NCBI RefSeq assembly: GCF_004011695.2
Contig: NC_082426.1
Span: forward strand, 620,001-684,000
Source: Ascochyta rabiei
Taxonomy: Eukaryota > Ascomycota > Dothideomycetes > Pleosporales > Didymellaceae
DNA length: 64,000 nt
Direction of reading: 5' to 3'
The position numbers and the translations under genes are program-made. The stretch's first letter is position 1, and every line of letters starts with the position of its first letter. The notes below the pieces were generated by a model. It saw nothing but the letters and a program-made list of their open reading frames with translations. It did no database searches and was not told the origin of the DNA. Positions 47,752 to 60,819 of the stretch are shown here, piece after piece.

Positions 47752-50700
47752 TCTGCCTAACTATGGAAACACCGTTATAGTAAAGAAGCGGAAACGATCC
47801 AATAACGCAGGCTTTCCCAAAACGCGCTTTGAGCGGCACTCACGAAAAAGGTCGCTCTGACAAGGTCGCCAGCACATCGTACTTGACGGTGGTTTGTGCC
47901 ACGTGACCACTTTACACTCGCATCTCGCGCTTATGTTCCCTGGGAAGCCTCAAGGTTTGGGCAGCCTTGCATTGATACGGTCTGATATGTGTATCCTAAG
48001 AGCCGTTTTCTGCGCTGCGCCCGAGCAATGAGGCCGTTCACTGGATACTGCAAGACTTGTACCGAGCCACCGGTTACTACAGTACTAAATCAGGGCAAGC
48101 AAGCGATATTCCGGTATTAGGCTATGCAGATATGTCTTGACGCCTCTCGTATCGCAGTGTTGACTTACGTGTGAGGTGGTGGATTTTTGCTCTGTGCTGA
48201 CCTGGTGACGAAGTCTTGTGGCTGGAGTTGTCGGCCCTTCTCTTTTCTAGCGAGGACTTGCTTGCATGCTGCATGTCGACACCCATCTGAAAAGTCGGTG
48301 AATGGTAATATCTTGCGGCAGGCGCTAGTGCGCTGTACAAGACTTGTTACGTCCAATGTCAAGAAGTTGTCTTTTTGGAAGAGTCGAACGCGTCCAATAG
48401 GACTGTCAGAGAACGAACAGCATTAGTTCTCTCAGCACTCAAGGTTCTGCGCTACCGAGCTCTTTGAACAGCCCGCTAACATCTTTCTTTTAGTCATTTT
48501 CTTATCTCACCTCTCTCGCCTTTCTATCGACATATAAGCTGTCTCTTCTCCTCTCTCGGTTCCACCATCAGCCGTCTTCTCTAGTCTTCTCAGTTGGCTC
48601 AACTTCAGCTATGGAAGATCATGTTTATTCTCGAATATGAAGATTGGAGAGATGTCTTCTGGCAAAGATACACAGACACCCCAAACCGTTGCTGCACTTC
48701 TCGTTTCAAATGAATGAACAAGTTTACTTATTCAAACACCAACTTGGATGCCGCAAATGAGAATCGGCGCAAGAGTTGCCTTGCAAGAAAGTACGGAACC
48801 ATGAATGCCAAGCGCTGACTGCTGCTGCCCACACAGTCGCCGCTTTTTCGTCTGTCCGCAAAGAAGCAGCTTCTTGGCTAGCTTTGAATTTGCTGGAATG
48901 TTGCGCGATCGAATGTGGAACTCTTCGCAAGTGCGAAGAAAGCCCAGATCCATGACTAAAGACTAAGTGGCTGCATCGTTATCAGTGGGAAATGCCCCGG
49001 CTAGACTGCCTCCAAGTACGTTGTTCCAAGCGCTACAATCTGTACACGTAACTCCAAAATCACTGCCCCAGCTTGGCAACTTAACAGGTGCCCGAACAGG
49101 GTTCTCATGCGTAAAAATACTCCTTATGGTCCGGCAGCTTTTGAAGATCTGCCATGTACTACACTATGATTCCTATGTACGCCTCGCCCATGCTGGTAAG
49201 TGCATCAGGTACCCTTGGTGTTCCGCCAAATCTACTAAAAAATGGTTCTCCTGCCATTTAGCCTCAACTTCTGTTGCAATTGTGCGGCTCTTAGACTGAT
49301 CTTCCTGAGGGCCTTCCTACTTGCCTGCGCGAATCGGTGCCTTATTGTCTGCCCTCAAGCTGTAAAATCTGGTGCGAAAAGGTCAGCTGTCGATCATCAC
49401 TCGATCCTTCTCCTTCAAGGACTTCTCGACCTACGACTATTAGAGGCCCCCGACAGCATTGATTGCCCTGGTGCCACCGACCCTTACAAGTTCACTGAGA
49501 CCTACTCCGCCGAGGATTTTGCAGGGATTGGACCCAGCGAGAGGATGTTGAAACGCCATATGTCAAGGGACAGTACCAAAGTCATTGAATTGTAGCAAGC
49601 TCATCTCTAATGAAGGAGATGAAGAAGATCTAGGTATGTTCATGTTTGCAGCAGACGAAATCGAATTATTGGGAATGAAAGCTCGCTTTGTATGTCTACA
49701 ATTCGACCAAAACAACACAGCTCAAGCATCGCATCGGCGGCAGTGAAGACCGTGCTTGCTTCAATTGTCCACGGCCGCTTATAAATCCTCTCTATTCCGA
49801 GCTTGAAAGCATCAAATGTGCACGACGCAGCCAAACAGGTTGTGCGCTCTGAATCTTGAACCTCGTATTGGCGGTATCCTTCCATTCTTCTAGTGCAAAG
49901 ACCAAAGTCATAACTCCATCTGTACCATGCGCCTCTAGACTGAGGATCAGTACACTTCTGGCAAAAAAAGATTCAAGGATATCATGAATGAAGATGTACA
50001 TTAAATACACCGGGTTTGCAAGACATACGTTTGTCTTTGTGGAGTCATATTCACCAGTCCAACGGCACATTAGAGATTCTTAGCTCATCTCAGCTACTCA
50101 TCAAATGCAGCCGAACATTCCCAAGGCTTTGAACACATATCGTCTTGTAATACAGACACATAAGAGATCACTATATTTCATGTAGCCACATTCAAGTTGC
50201 AGCGGCTGTCATATGTGATTCTTGGCATATATTTCCCGCTTGCCATAAACTCGCGTCGAGCGTCCGTGACTCTATACCAAAATCCTTCTCTGTCACTTCC
50301 CAGTCAGATATTCTATACGAAGTATCAGTCATGGGGGAAATGCGTGATTTTGAGCACAAGAGCTGTTACATTCAGGCTTCTGTAATATGGGAGCCATTTC
50401 TCAGAAACAAGGGATCAAAATTGAACAACACAAGACTAGCTGATCAAGCATCGCTTACGGCGTCTCATGACCATGGTGTTACTCCGTGCTGATTCCTCGA
50501 CGTATGACATGTCTGCAGTTGACATTGGCTGAAAAACTTGCCTGGTCTGGTGTTCTAGAATATGCACACAGGGCTTATGCCGTGTTCTGATCTATAAGCG
50601 TCCGCAATATTCACACATTTGCCTAGCAGCATCTCGCAGATCAGAGGTCTACTCCAGGTCGCCGACGTCCATGCATCGAGTTCTCATGGGACTGTAAGCA

Positions 50701-51941
50701 GAACAGGCTCTTCGCTTAACTAATTTCTCGTTTCATTAGGCGAGATTGCAATGCATTGCATGCTTAGCATACTTCGGATACGACATCGATGCTTGTTGAG
50801 GACCTGCCACGTTTCTAAAGTATTTACACTGCAACCACTAGCTTGAAGTGTAGTTAGGGTCTCTCTAACAGGTAGGGCGTCAGACCGGACGTGAGACCAA
50901 TGGCAGTGCTGTATTTCGTTGAATCTCACAAAGCTGAGAAAGAGGCGTTGACACCACAGGCCTGGATGTGAGTGGAGGACTATCACGAGCCAGTTTATGC
51001 CTTGTTTTGATAGTCAACCAAGCTGAAATTGTGAATACTCTACGCTAAGAGATCCGGTTGCACGAAGACGCTTGTGCAAGGTTCGACATCCTTGTAGTGT
51101 TTTCTGACTACCCTGGTGGCCAATAATAGAGCCCTTCAAAGTGCTTTGTGCAGCATTGAGCGCACTCTTACTAACGGAGTGCCATTGCACAGCAGGCATA
51201 ATGAATGACCTGAGGAAGCTCTTACCATCTGAATTTTTCTCGAGCTCCATCTGTTCAACACGATCACCGCCCATTCATCTATTGTCCAGTTCTTATCTCG
51301 ATGGCGCAAACGGTGCACAAGTTTCGTTGTGTGGTCCGAGTCCTCTGCAGTACGCACGCGTCGTAGAGATTACATTCGCCACATATTCAAACTTCGGGAT
51401 AGAAAGCTGTCAATCGCTAATCGGTAATAGAGAGAAAGAACAAGACCGCTTCAAAACCAAGAAGTCAACCCCATGGAGTGTGGGGGAACGGCTGCTTAGC
51501 GTCGGACATGGAACACAGCCGGAGCGCCGAGTGCCATGCGAATGCCGTGGAAATGGCAACGTCATAATCAAATGTTATCGATGTCTCCACGCGAACGATC
51601 CTACCAGATCAACGGCTGATAGTGCTGTCTGAGACTTAGCGGACCACATGTTGCAGGCGAAGACTTGACTTTCTTCACTTCTCTTTCCTTTTTGTACCGT
51701 GGCTGCGTTAGAGCGCATCATCCCTTGGTAAGCAACATTGCGAGCTTGACTACAGCCCGCCTGAACCACGCCCTGGCTGCAGTTCTACTGCGCAGTGTCT
51801 CGCAAATACAACGCGCACTTCCTCATCGGCCTCCTTACAATTCTTGCAGTACATCACAGCAATGCGTATGCGACCGTAGTCGAACCCCACCCCTCGATCA
51901 CCACCAGTGTCAACCCCTGTGCACTTGCACCTGTATCCGCA

Positions 51942-53775
51942 ATGGCGGAGAACACAGATGCCGCGTTTGTCGACGACAACGACCTCGATCGAACTTTTCG
52001 ACAGCGCCTAACGCCCTCCAATTCAAATTCGAAAGTACCGCTTCTAGTCCACAGCAAGCCAGGGAAGTCCGGCGCGAGTTCGCCTGGGCTGGACACCGAC
52101 GACGAGAACACTCGACTCCTAAATCCTACCCCAATCGACTACCGGAGTTCGGACAGTAGAGCAGATGAGTATGGGGAACCAGAGTGGTTCCGCGAATTCG
52201 AGGGGATGCCGTGGTGGAAACGGCCATCGATTTACTGGCTCCTGCCACCCTTCTTGCTGTTCACGATAGCCTTTGGCGGCGTCGTGGTTCCAAAGATCAA
52301 TCTAATAATGGACCTGGTTTGCGAGGAGTACTATGCTTCACTCGATGGCAATGGTGACCCAATATCGGGGCCCATGGACCCAGGCGCAGACAGGTGTCAG
52401 AACGACGCTGTGTCCTCTCGATCATCGCTCTTCCTCCTATATGGCAGTCTGTGTTCGGGAATACTCGCAGCCATCACCAGCCCCAAGCTCGGCGCGCTGT
52501 CAGACCGATATGGGAGGAAGACGTTCATGATTGTAAACACGTGCGGCGCGCTCTTCGGCGAGGTTCTTACCATCCTGGCCGCCAAGTTCCCCGAGACTGT
52601 TCATGTTAACTGGATCTTGGTCGGCTACGCACTGGAGGGTCTGTCTGGCTCGTTCATTGTGGGCATGGCCTTGGCACATTCGTATGCAAGTGATTGCGTG
52701 GCGCCACAGAAACGCAACGTTGCCTTTGCATACTTCCACGCCGCGTTGTTCGGCGGGATTGCCGTTGGACCCGTTGTAGCTGGCTACATCATCCAGGCAC
52801 GTATGAAGTATACCAGCAAGATCGACGCAGTCATCTTTATCTTCTATCTAGCGTTGGCAGCCCACGGCCTCTTCATCGTTTTTCTTGTGTTCTGCATTCC
52901 AGAGTCACTCAGCAAGTCGCGCCAGGAAGTGGCTCGAGAAAAGCATAGCGAGGAGATGGAGAGACTGGGTCCAGCGTCCGATTGGATCAACCAGCTGCGA
53001 CACATCAACTTGTTCCGCCCGCTGAAAATCCTCTGGCCTACAGGTCCTGGTTCCTCTTCTGCCGTTCGCTGGAATTTGCTTCTCCTCGCCGCCACAGACA
53101 CCATCATGTTTGGTGTCGCCATGGGTGCAATGGGTGTTGTCCTTGTTTACACTCGCCGCCAGTTCGACTGGCAGTCGCTTGAGTCCGGACGCTTCGTCAG
53201 TATCGTTAACGCATGCCGTGTCGTCGCACTCCTGGGCTTCCTCCCTCTTCTCACCCGACTTGTAAAGGGCAAGGACGGCGTCATGAAGCAGCGCAAGTCT
53301 GGCACGGATCGATTCGATCTCTCTATCATCCGCGCAGCCATCTTCTTCGACACATTAGGTTACATCGGTTATGCATTAGCACCCAACGGAGGTCTCTTCA
53401 CACTCTCGGGTGTAGTTACTGCTGTTGGGGGTATTGGATCGCCGGCACTTGGAGCAGCTCTGACGAAGCATGTTCCGGACGACAAAGTAGGACAGCTTCT
53501 CGGCGCGACCGGATTGCTACATGCCATTGCCCGTGTGGTTGGGCCGACTGTCTTCAACGGCATCTACAGCGCGACTGTAGCAGGCTATCGGCAGACCGTC
53601 TTCGTTGTCTTGGCGTCGACGTTTGGGTTGGCGTTTTTGTGCAGCTGGTTTGTACGACCTCACGGTAAGCTACACAATCTCTAGTATTCTCGCTTTTCAT
53701 ACTGACAGGAGTCTAGTCTACCTCGAAGACGACAACGAGCCATCTACACAACCTGCAGATGCGACAGATCCGTAG
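51942..53775 (+). CDS. Major facilitator superfamily transporter
   Basis: Exons 51942-53664 and 53717-53775 give 593 residues; the 52-bp intron ends at GTCTAG and the second exon adds VYLEDDNEPST. The start is the ATG of MAENTDAAF; the frame extends upstream only to non-ATG codons. An acidic cytosolic N-terminus precedes the first membrane segment (IYWLLPPFLLFTIAFGGVVV). MFS motif A is GALSDRYGRK between the second and third helices. About twelve hydrophobic segments are visible, with a central loop (SKSRQEVAREKHSEEMERL). It resembles the fungal DHA1/tetracycline-resistance type; the substrate is unknown. Confidence 0.93.
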
Positions 53776-54623
53776 TACGGATCATTTGCCTTGCCAAATC
53801 TAGCAGAGACCAGTCTGCTCACCCCTTGATTCAGCAATGTACAAACAGCGACGGCTCGTTGGAGGCCTTTTTTGTATGGGGTGCGTACGGGCATAGCTAC
53901 TCTGATCACGGGGAATGTGTACATACAGCATATCAGCAGACGTACATAATAGCAAACAGCACGTGGTTTTGATGTTTTTCCAGCCCATACCCTCATCTAT
54001 ACCTCATAATGCATTACCGCGCAGTACAGAAATAGCACAAAATGTAGGTATTCAAACCAGAAATCCGACAATAACAACCCGATTCGCAATTCCAACCAGA
54101 TGCGTACAGTGCAGTCCAAAGCCACCACGAGATCAAAAGTTCAGGATGGAGGTTTCGCACTTGCCACCTACACTGTGCAGCAATCGTGGTCCCGGCCCAG
54201 CTTCAAACGCAACGCACGATTTGCCATAGGAGCGATAAGACCCAGGCTCTTCACTGTGCAGATGGCGTGTGCTGTTAACCACGCGTTAGCAGTCGCGCTA
54301 GACGCAGACAGGATACGACGCAGATTTCTCTCGAGTCATTTTGCCGAAAACGAAACGTGAACAAAAGCAGCTCCTACAAGACGACGCACTACATTCCTTA
54401 GATTGGAATGCTTCCTCTTAATCGCGATGTTGGAGTTTCGCTAAAGGCAGGTGTGCGATGTAGAACGAGTTGTAGAGGCAAGCCCAGCATGATAGTGGTG
54501 GATACTCAGCTGAAGTGAAGTATTTGCTATATTTATTGTTATCTTCATTGCCCGTTTATCAATAATCCCATAGGCACTTTGGGTAAGCAATCACCTCACA
54601 AAGAAGAACCATAAACAGCCGCT
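53776..54623. other. Spacer MFS / tRNA-Ser
   Basis: Short frames only; no gene recognised. Confidence 0.45.
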
Positions 54624-54716
54624 GACGTACAAATAGCGGAGTGGTTAACGCGATGCCCTGCTATACATAGCCAGGCATTTCCTTCGGGAGCGTGTGTTCG
54701 AATCACACAGGTGTCG
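54624..54716 (+). tRNA. tRNA-Ser(GCT)-like, 9-nt intron, imperfect acceptor
   Basis: The class II shape is clear. The D stem is GCG/CGC around GAGTGGTTAA and the anticodon stem ATGCC/GGCAT is perfect. The loop CTGCTA gives anticodon GCT, and a 9-nt intron follows at the standard site. The variable arm is TCC-TTCG-GGA and the T arm GTGTG-TTCGAAT-CACAC is perfect. The A box is TAGCGGAGTGG and the B box is around GTTCGAATC. The acceptor is weak: GACGTAC against AGGTGTC has two mismatches and two wobbles, and there are two to three extra bases before the D stem. It may be a pseudogene. Confidence 0.6.
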
Positions 54717-54720
54717 ATTC

Positions 54721-54725
54721 TTTTT
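54721..54725 (+). terminator. Pol III terminator of tRNA-Ser-like gene
   Basis: Run of five T, 4 bp after the tRNA end. Confidence 0.55.
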
Positions 54726-54956
54726 GCTATTGTATTTTTTCCTGGGCGCATTCAAGCAAGCAAGGAATTCAAGTCTATCTTACGGATTACCATGATGACG
54801 CAATGTGACTTTTGTTTGCACCTTGAAACAGTCATGTACTGCAAAGTTACGCAAGTTGTGCAAATCGATCCGCGTTTGTTTTGTATTATTGGTTGTGTGA
54901 GTATCAGGGCAACCAGCCTCCCATTTTGTAGTGCACTGTGACCTTCTTTATCGATC

Positions 54957-56976
54957 TTACATTCCCTTACTCTCGAGATACTCCTGCACCCTCTCGATAA
55001 GATCTGCCTTCTTCCCTGCCACGCCTTGCCCCCTCTGGCTCAAATAAGCCTTCAGCACCGCAACGGTCTGCTTGCTAATTTGGCCCTTGTCGTTGATGAC
55101 GGCCATTTGCTGGTCGGTCAAGCCGTCGTCATCGCCGTCTTCGCTCTTTACTTTTGGCTCCGTCTTCACACGCTTGGCGGGCTTTTCCTTCTCCTCGGGC
55201 TCGGCTGTGCGTCGCTTTGCTGCTGGCTTCCCGCGGACTGCCAGTGAGTTGCGAGATTGCTGAGCGAAGACCTCCTCAAATGTCTTGCCGTAGTCTTCGA
55301 TGTATTCGCCGCAGCGCTTGTCGATCTGCTTGAAGCGCGGCACCGTCTTGTCAATGGGGTCGTCGGGTATGTCCTCTTCTAGAGCCATGGCTTGGAGGAT
55401 GCGGTAGAACCACTGCAGATCTGGATTTGGATATTTCGAAGGATCGTACACACCGCCAGGTAGTTGTAGTTGCTCCATGATTATGCGCATCTTGTCCGTG
55501 AGAGCGTCTGTGGTCTTCAGAGGTGCCTCGGCCTGCTCAGGGAACTGGCGGATGTCGTCTGCATAGGGAAGCGGGATAAGCCAGAGACCTGGCGGCATTT
55601 GCTGCTCACCGTCTTCGTCAACCTTCTCCTCGGATGGCAGAAGCGCGCATAAGGTGGGTGAGGCATTACGGCGCGCGACAAACCAGACAAGACCCATCTT
55701 CTTCGACTTGATGAGCTTCTGTTGCAGCGCCGAGAAAACACGCGTTGAGCCGATGAAGTCTGCTTCGGAAGGATATATGAACGTAGCCTTGTTCGTGTTC
55801 GCCCAGATTGGTACACTGGATGCGGGCTTGAAGCCGATAATCCGGATCACTGGATCACCAAAGCATTGCCGTATCCGCGTGATCTCGTCTGGCGTGAATG
55901 TGATGGCGTCTCCGCCGAATCTGTAGGCTTTTCTTAGCTCAGTCTTCTCGACCACTCGCGCTGTATCGTCGGCCATGTGCGATGTGGACTGCTGCACAAT
56001 CTGGGGCTTCTCGCCACCAACCCAGACGTAGCAAGACTTGGCGTGCTCTTGCCGCTTCAGCAAAAGGTAGCCTTTCACGCCTATCTTCAGGCCGGGGCCA
56101 AGTTCCAGTGGTAGTGTGAACAGTGCTCGACGAGCAGCAGCTTTTGAGTTGATGGAAGAAAGAAGTTGCTTCAGAAGTGTGATACCTTCGCCGCTCTTAG
56201 CGACTTTGGTCGTGGAGGGTATAGCAACCGGCGCGTCTGGGTCGGAAGGTGATGTAGGATAGACCAAATCATCGTAGAATCGTGTGCGGTCAAAGCTGTG
56301 GCCCTGGCGAGAGATGGGAAACAAGTCAATGGTGCACCCCAGATCGTACAAGTCGCGGGCTCGTGTCACAGCTGCGTCTTTGTCCTGCTTCGCTTTAGTC
56401 GGATAGTCGTTGTCTGTGACTAGGAACAGCCGTCTTGAGGAGAAATTAGGGGCTTTTGTCGTGAAGATTTGGTTCGCACAGAAGAGGACTGTCGCTATGC
56501 TTGCGCCGTCTTTTGAAGGCTTCAGCAGCTCCTCCGCCTCGGCTTCATCCTCGACTAGATCGCGCAGCCTCTTCACGTCCTGTGCGGATGGTACGTCGAG
56601 ATCTGAAAGCAAGTAGCAATGCTGAAAGGTACTGTCTCCGTCTTTCAGATCGGTCTTCTCCGTGCCGAAGAGCAAGATGCCCATCATATCGGTTGGATTC
56701 GAGATGATACGTTGCTGCATCAGGTGATACGCGCATTTGAGCGCAGCTGATGTGGGCGAGTCGCGGTCGGCCTTCTTATCGTTTGAAGCCGGAGGACGCT
56801 CGAGCATAGTAGGACTGACATCAATTGCGAAGAGGACGGCATCTTTGATCGACTTGTAGCTCTGCTGGGGGTCAACAACGAGCACGCCTGTGTTGTCATG
56901 TACATCATACGGTTTCGTCAAGCTCTTCCTCCTCGTCCTCCTCTTCGCCTGGCTTGCGGTCCTGCGCGTCTGCCAT
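54957..56976 (-). CDS. ku70: Ku70 subunit of the Ku DNA end-binding complex
   Basis: Exons 56976-56911 and 56864-54957 with a 46-bp intron (GTATGA..CAG) give 657 residues. The start is ATG in MADAQDRKPGEEEDEEEE; splicing joins ELDET to QSYKSIKDAVLFAIDVS. The order is the acidic N-terminus, a vWA-like domain (about 28-240), the Ku beta-barrel core (LELGPGLKIGVKGYLLLKRQ; GLVWFVARRNASPTLCALLP; GLWLIPLPYADDIR), a basic linker (KPAKRVKTEPKVKSE) and a C-terminal SAP domain (about 615-655, LKAYLSQRGQGVAGKKADLI). With Ku80 it binds double-strand ends for non-homologous end joining and protects telomeres. Confidence 0.96.
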
Positions 56977-57402
56977 GGTGATGTGTTGTCGCTGGTGTAG
57001 AGCGGGCGTAGTTTACAAGAGAACGCAGCTACTGTCGTGGAAGAGGCCTCTCAAGAAGTCTAAGACCGGCGAACACTGTTTTCATATGCCAGAGCCACCA
57101 AGACTACATTTGGATGGGCGCCTTGCACTTCTTGTTCGCGAGACAAGGCAACAGCTGCGGGAGACGCGTCAAGCTGTCGCGGTATCACGGGGAGCCACAG
57201 GCAGGACTAGCGTGTGGTCGGCCGCAGCTTCGCCGGCGGCTGCGATCCGCACGCTCGATCGTCATGTCTGCACATTCGGTGGGCCATGATTGGCTAGGCT
57301 TCGACTCGAGCGCTATTATTCACATGGGCTGTCTGGCCACGGCTGCTCTTCTCATACACTCGCTCGGCCAAGGTACCCTTCTCCTCCTTCACACACATTC
57401 CA
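56977..57402. other. Divergent promoter region ku70 / ferrochelatase
   Basis: 426 bp between divergent starts. No TATA box or other site is obvious. Confidence 0.5.
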
Positions 57403-58745
<1,343 letters not shown>

Positions 58746-59077
58746 GCCGGGAGAACACGGAACATGTACCTTGTATGATAGTGGAGGTTGTCTCGCAAAA
58801 CCATGCACGTTGGAAGCACGAAAGCACGAAAGCACGTGTGTTGGGTGCGGCTTGCAGTGAGGCGTGATGTGCATGTTTGCATGCGTGCATGAGGGATGGG
58901 CGCAGTGCACAATGGCTGCTGTTGTTGGCTGCCAGGGCGTCTGTTGGGTGGAGCCTAGCGCGGAGTCGGAGGACGTGAGAAACAGCTCAACCGAAGTCCA
59001 AATCTTTCGCGGCCTCCTCTCCCTCCCGCCGTCCACCCCGTCACCACCCCCGCCAGTCACCCCCCGCCGGCGCCACC
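58746..59077. other. Spacer ferrochelatase / pyruvate dehydrogenase
   Basis: Tandem plus-strand genes. It contains short GAAAGCAC repeats near 58815-58835; the last 70 bp are C-rich, as in fungal leaders. Confidence 0.45.
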
Positions 59078-60549
59078 ATGCTTTCCAGGTCCATCAGGAG
59101 GAGCATCGCCTCGCCGCTCCGCCAGCGCTTCGTCGCTCCCGCCGCGCGCCCGGCCTTCAGCAGATTCGTGACCACCGATGCCGCCTCGTCGCACGCCGAG
59201 CGCGACCAGGTGCCCGAGGTAGGAGACCCGCCGTGCGCGCTGCTGGCCCGCTGCCCGTGGGCGCCGCCAAGATGGCGCAGTGATGGCTGACGCACCGCAG
59301 TCGGATGACCAGCCCTTCGAGGTCCGCCTCTCCGACGAGGCCTTTGAGACGTACGAGCTCGACCCCCCGCCTTACACGCTCGAGACGACCAAGAAGGAGC
59401 TGAAGCAGATGTACTACGACATGGTCGCTGTCCGGTAGATTCCCCCGCCCCCGCCCCTGCCATTGCTCCCTCTGACACGCCGCACAGCCGCATGGAAATG
59501 GCCGCCGACAGGCTCTACAAGGAGAAGAAGATCCGCGGTTTCTGCCATCTCTCCACCGGCCAGGAGGCCGTCGCCGTCGGTATCGAGCACGCCATTGAGC
59601 GCGCCGACCACCTCATCACCGCCTACCGCTGCCACGGCTTCGCCCTGATGCGCGGCGGCACCGTCAAGTCCATCATCGGCGAGCTGCTCGGCCGGAGGGA
59701 GGGTATTGCCTACGGAAAGGGTGGCTCCATGCACATGTTCTCCCCCGGCTTCTACGGAGGAAACGGTATCGTCGGTGCCCAGGTCCCCGTTGGCGCTGGT
59801 ATCGCCTTCGCTTGCCAGTACGAGAACAAGAAGAACGTCACCCTCGCCCTCTACGGCGACGGCGCCTCCAACCAGGGCCAGGTCTTCGAGGCCTACAACA
59901 TGGCCAGCTTGTGGAAGCTGCCCATCATCTTCGGCTGCGAGAACAACAAGTATGGCATGGGTACCGCCGCCAACCGTTCGTCCGCCATCACCGACTACTA
60001 CAAGCGTGGACAATACATCCCCGGCCTGAAGATCAACGGCATGGACGTCCTCGCCGTCAAGGCCGCCGTCAAGTACGGAAAGGAGTACTGCGCCGCCGGC
60101 AAGGGTCCCCTCGTCTACGAATACGTCACCTACCGTTACGGAGGTCACTCCATGTCCGACCCCGGAACCACCTACCGCGTAAGCTGGCACTTTTCAACCC
60201 ATGTTCCTACACACCAACTGACACTCCGCAGACACGTGAGGAGATCCAGCGCATGCGCAGCACCCAGGACCCCATCGCCGGCCTCAAGCAGAAGCTGCTC
60301 GACTGGGGCGTCACCACCGAGGAGGAGCTCAAGTCGCTCGACAAGCAGGCGCGCTCCGACGTCGACGCCGAGGTCGCCGAGGCCGAGAAGATGCCCGTCC
60401 CCGAAGCCACTGGCAAGGTTCTGTTCGAGGACATCTACGTCCGCGGCTCTGAGCCCGAGTTCCTCCGTGGCCGTGTCCCCGAAGAGAACTTCTACTACAC
60501 CGAGCACGACATGGGCGCCGAGAAGAAGCCCGTTGCCAGGACATCATAG
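59078..60549 (+). CDS. pda1: Pyruvate dehydrogenase E1 component subunit alpha
   Basis: Exons 59078-59218, 59301-59434, 59488-60178 and 60232-60549 (introns 82, 53, 53 bp) give 427 residues, the normal length. The N-terminus ([19 protein letters not shown]) is a mitochondrial presequence. The thiamine diphosphate motif runs from [17 protein letters not shown] to CENNKYGMG. The regulatory phosphorylation loop is [16 protein letters not shown], with both serines present, so control by PDH kinase is expected. It decarboxylates pyruvate together with E1-beta in the matrix. The last intron falls directly after the phosphorylation loop. Confidence 0.97.
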
Positions 60550-60819
60550 ATTTTCGAGTGATTGGCAGTGGTTGGGGAGACTAGCGAGCGAGAAGAGTTT
60601 GCATATGTGTAATTCTACGGTTTTTGGGCCCGAGTGTGCCACGCGAGGATAGGGTTTCAATTACATATCACCATCATCTTCATCTTCTCTTTCTCCTCCT
60701 TCTTCCCCTTCTTCTTCCTTTTCTTCTCCATCACGGGTGCACAATACAGCAGGCCTTCCAAATTCCGAAATGGGTATCATCTTGCACTGAACGGCACGAT
60801 GAACATTCGTCTATTCCCT

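Larger units (their letters stand above)
44228..51941. other. 7.7-kb gene-poor island
   Basis: Open frames of 60-160 residues occur on both strands, but none has a domain, signal peptide or exon pattern I recognise. Two AT-rich palindromic stretches are listed separately (near 44300 and 47500). Either decayed repeats or genes of unknown type with many short exons could lie here. Confidence 0.5.

Noticed and set aside
48122..51632. Several 60-160-residue frames in the gene-poor island
   Set aside because: No domain, no signal peptide, no conserved exon pattern visible; listed only as part of the island.
56865..56921. Ku70 starting at TTG 56921
   Set aside because: That stretch is the intron; the ATG exon at 56976-56911 gives the normal acidic N-terminus.
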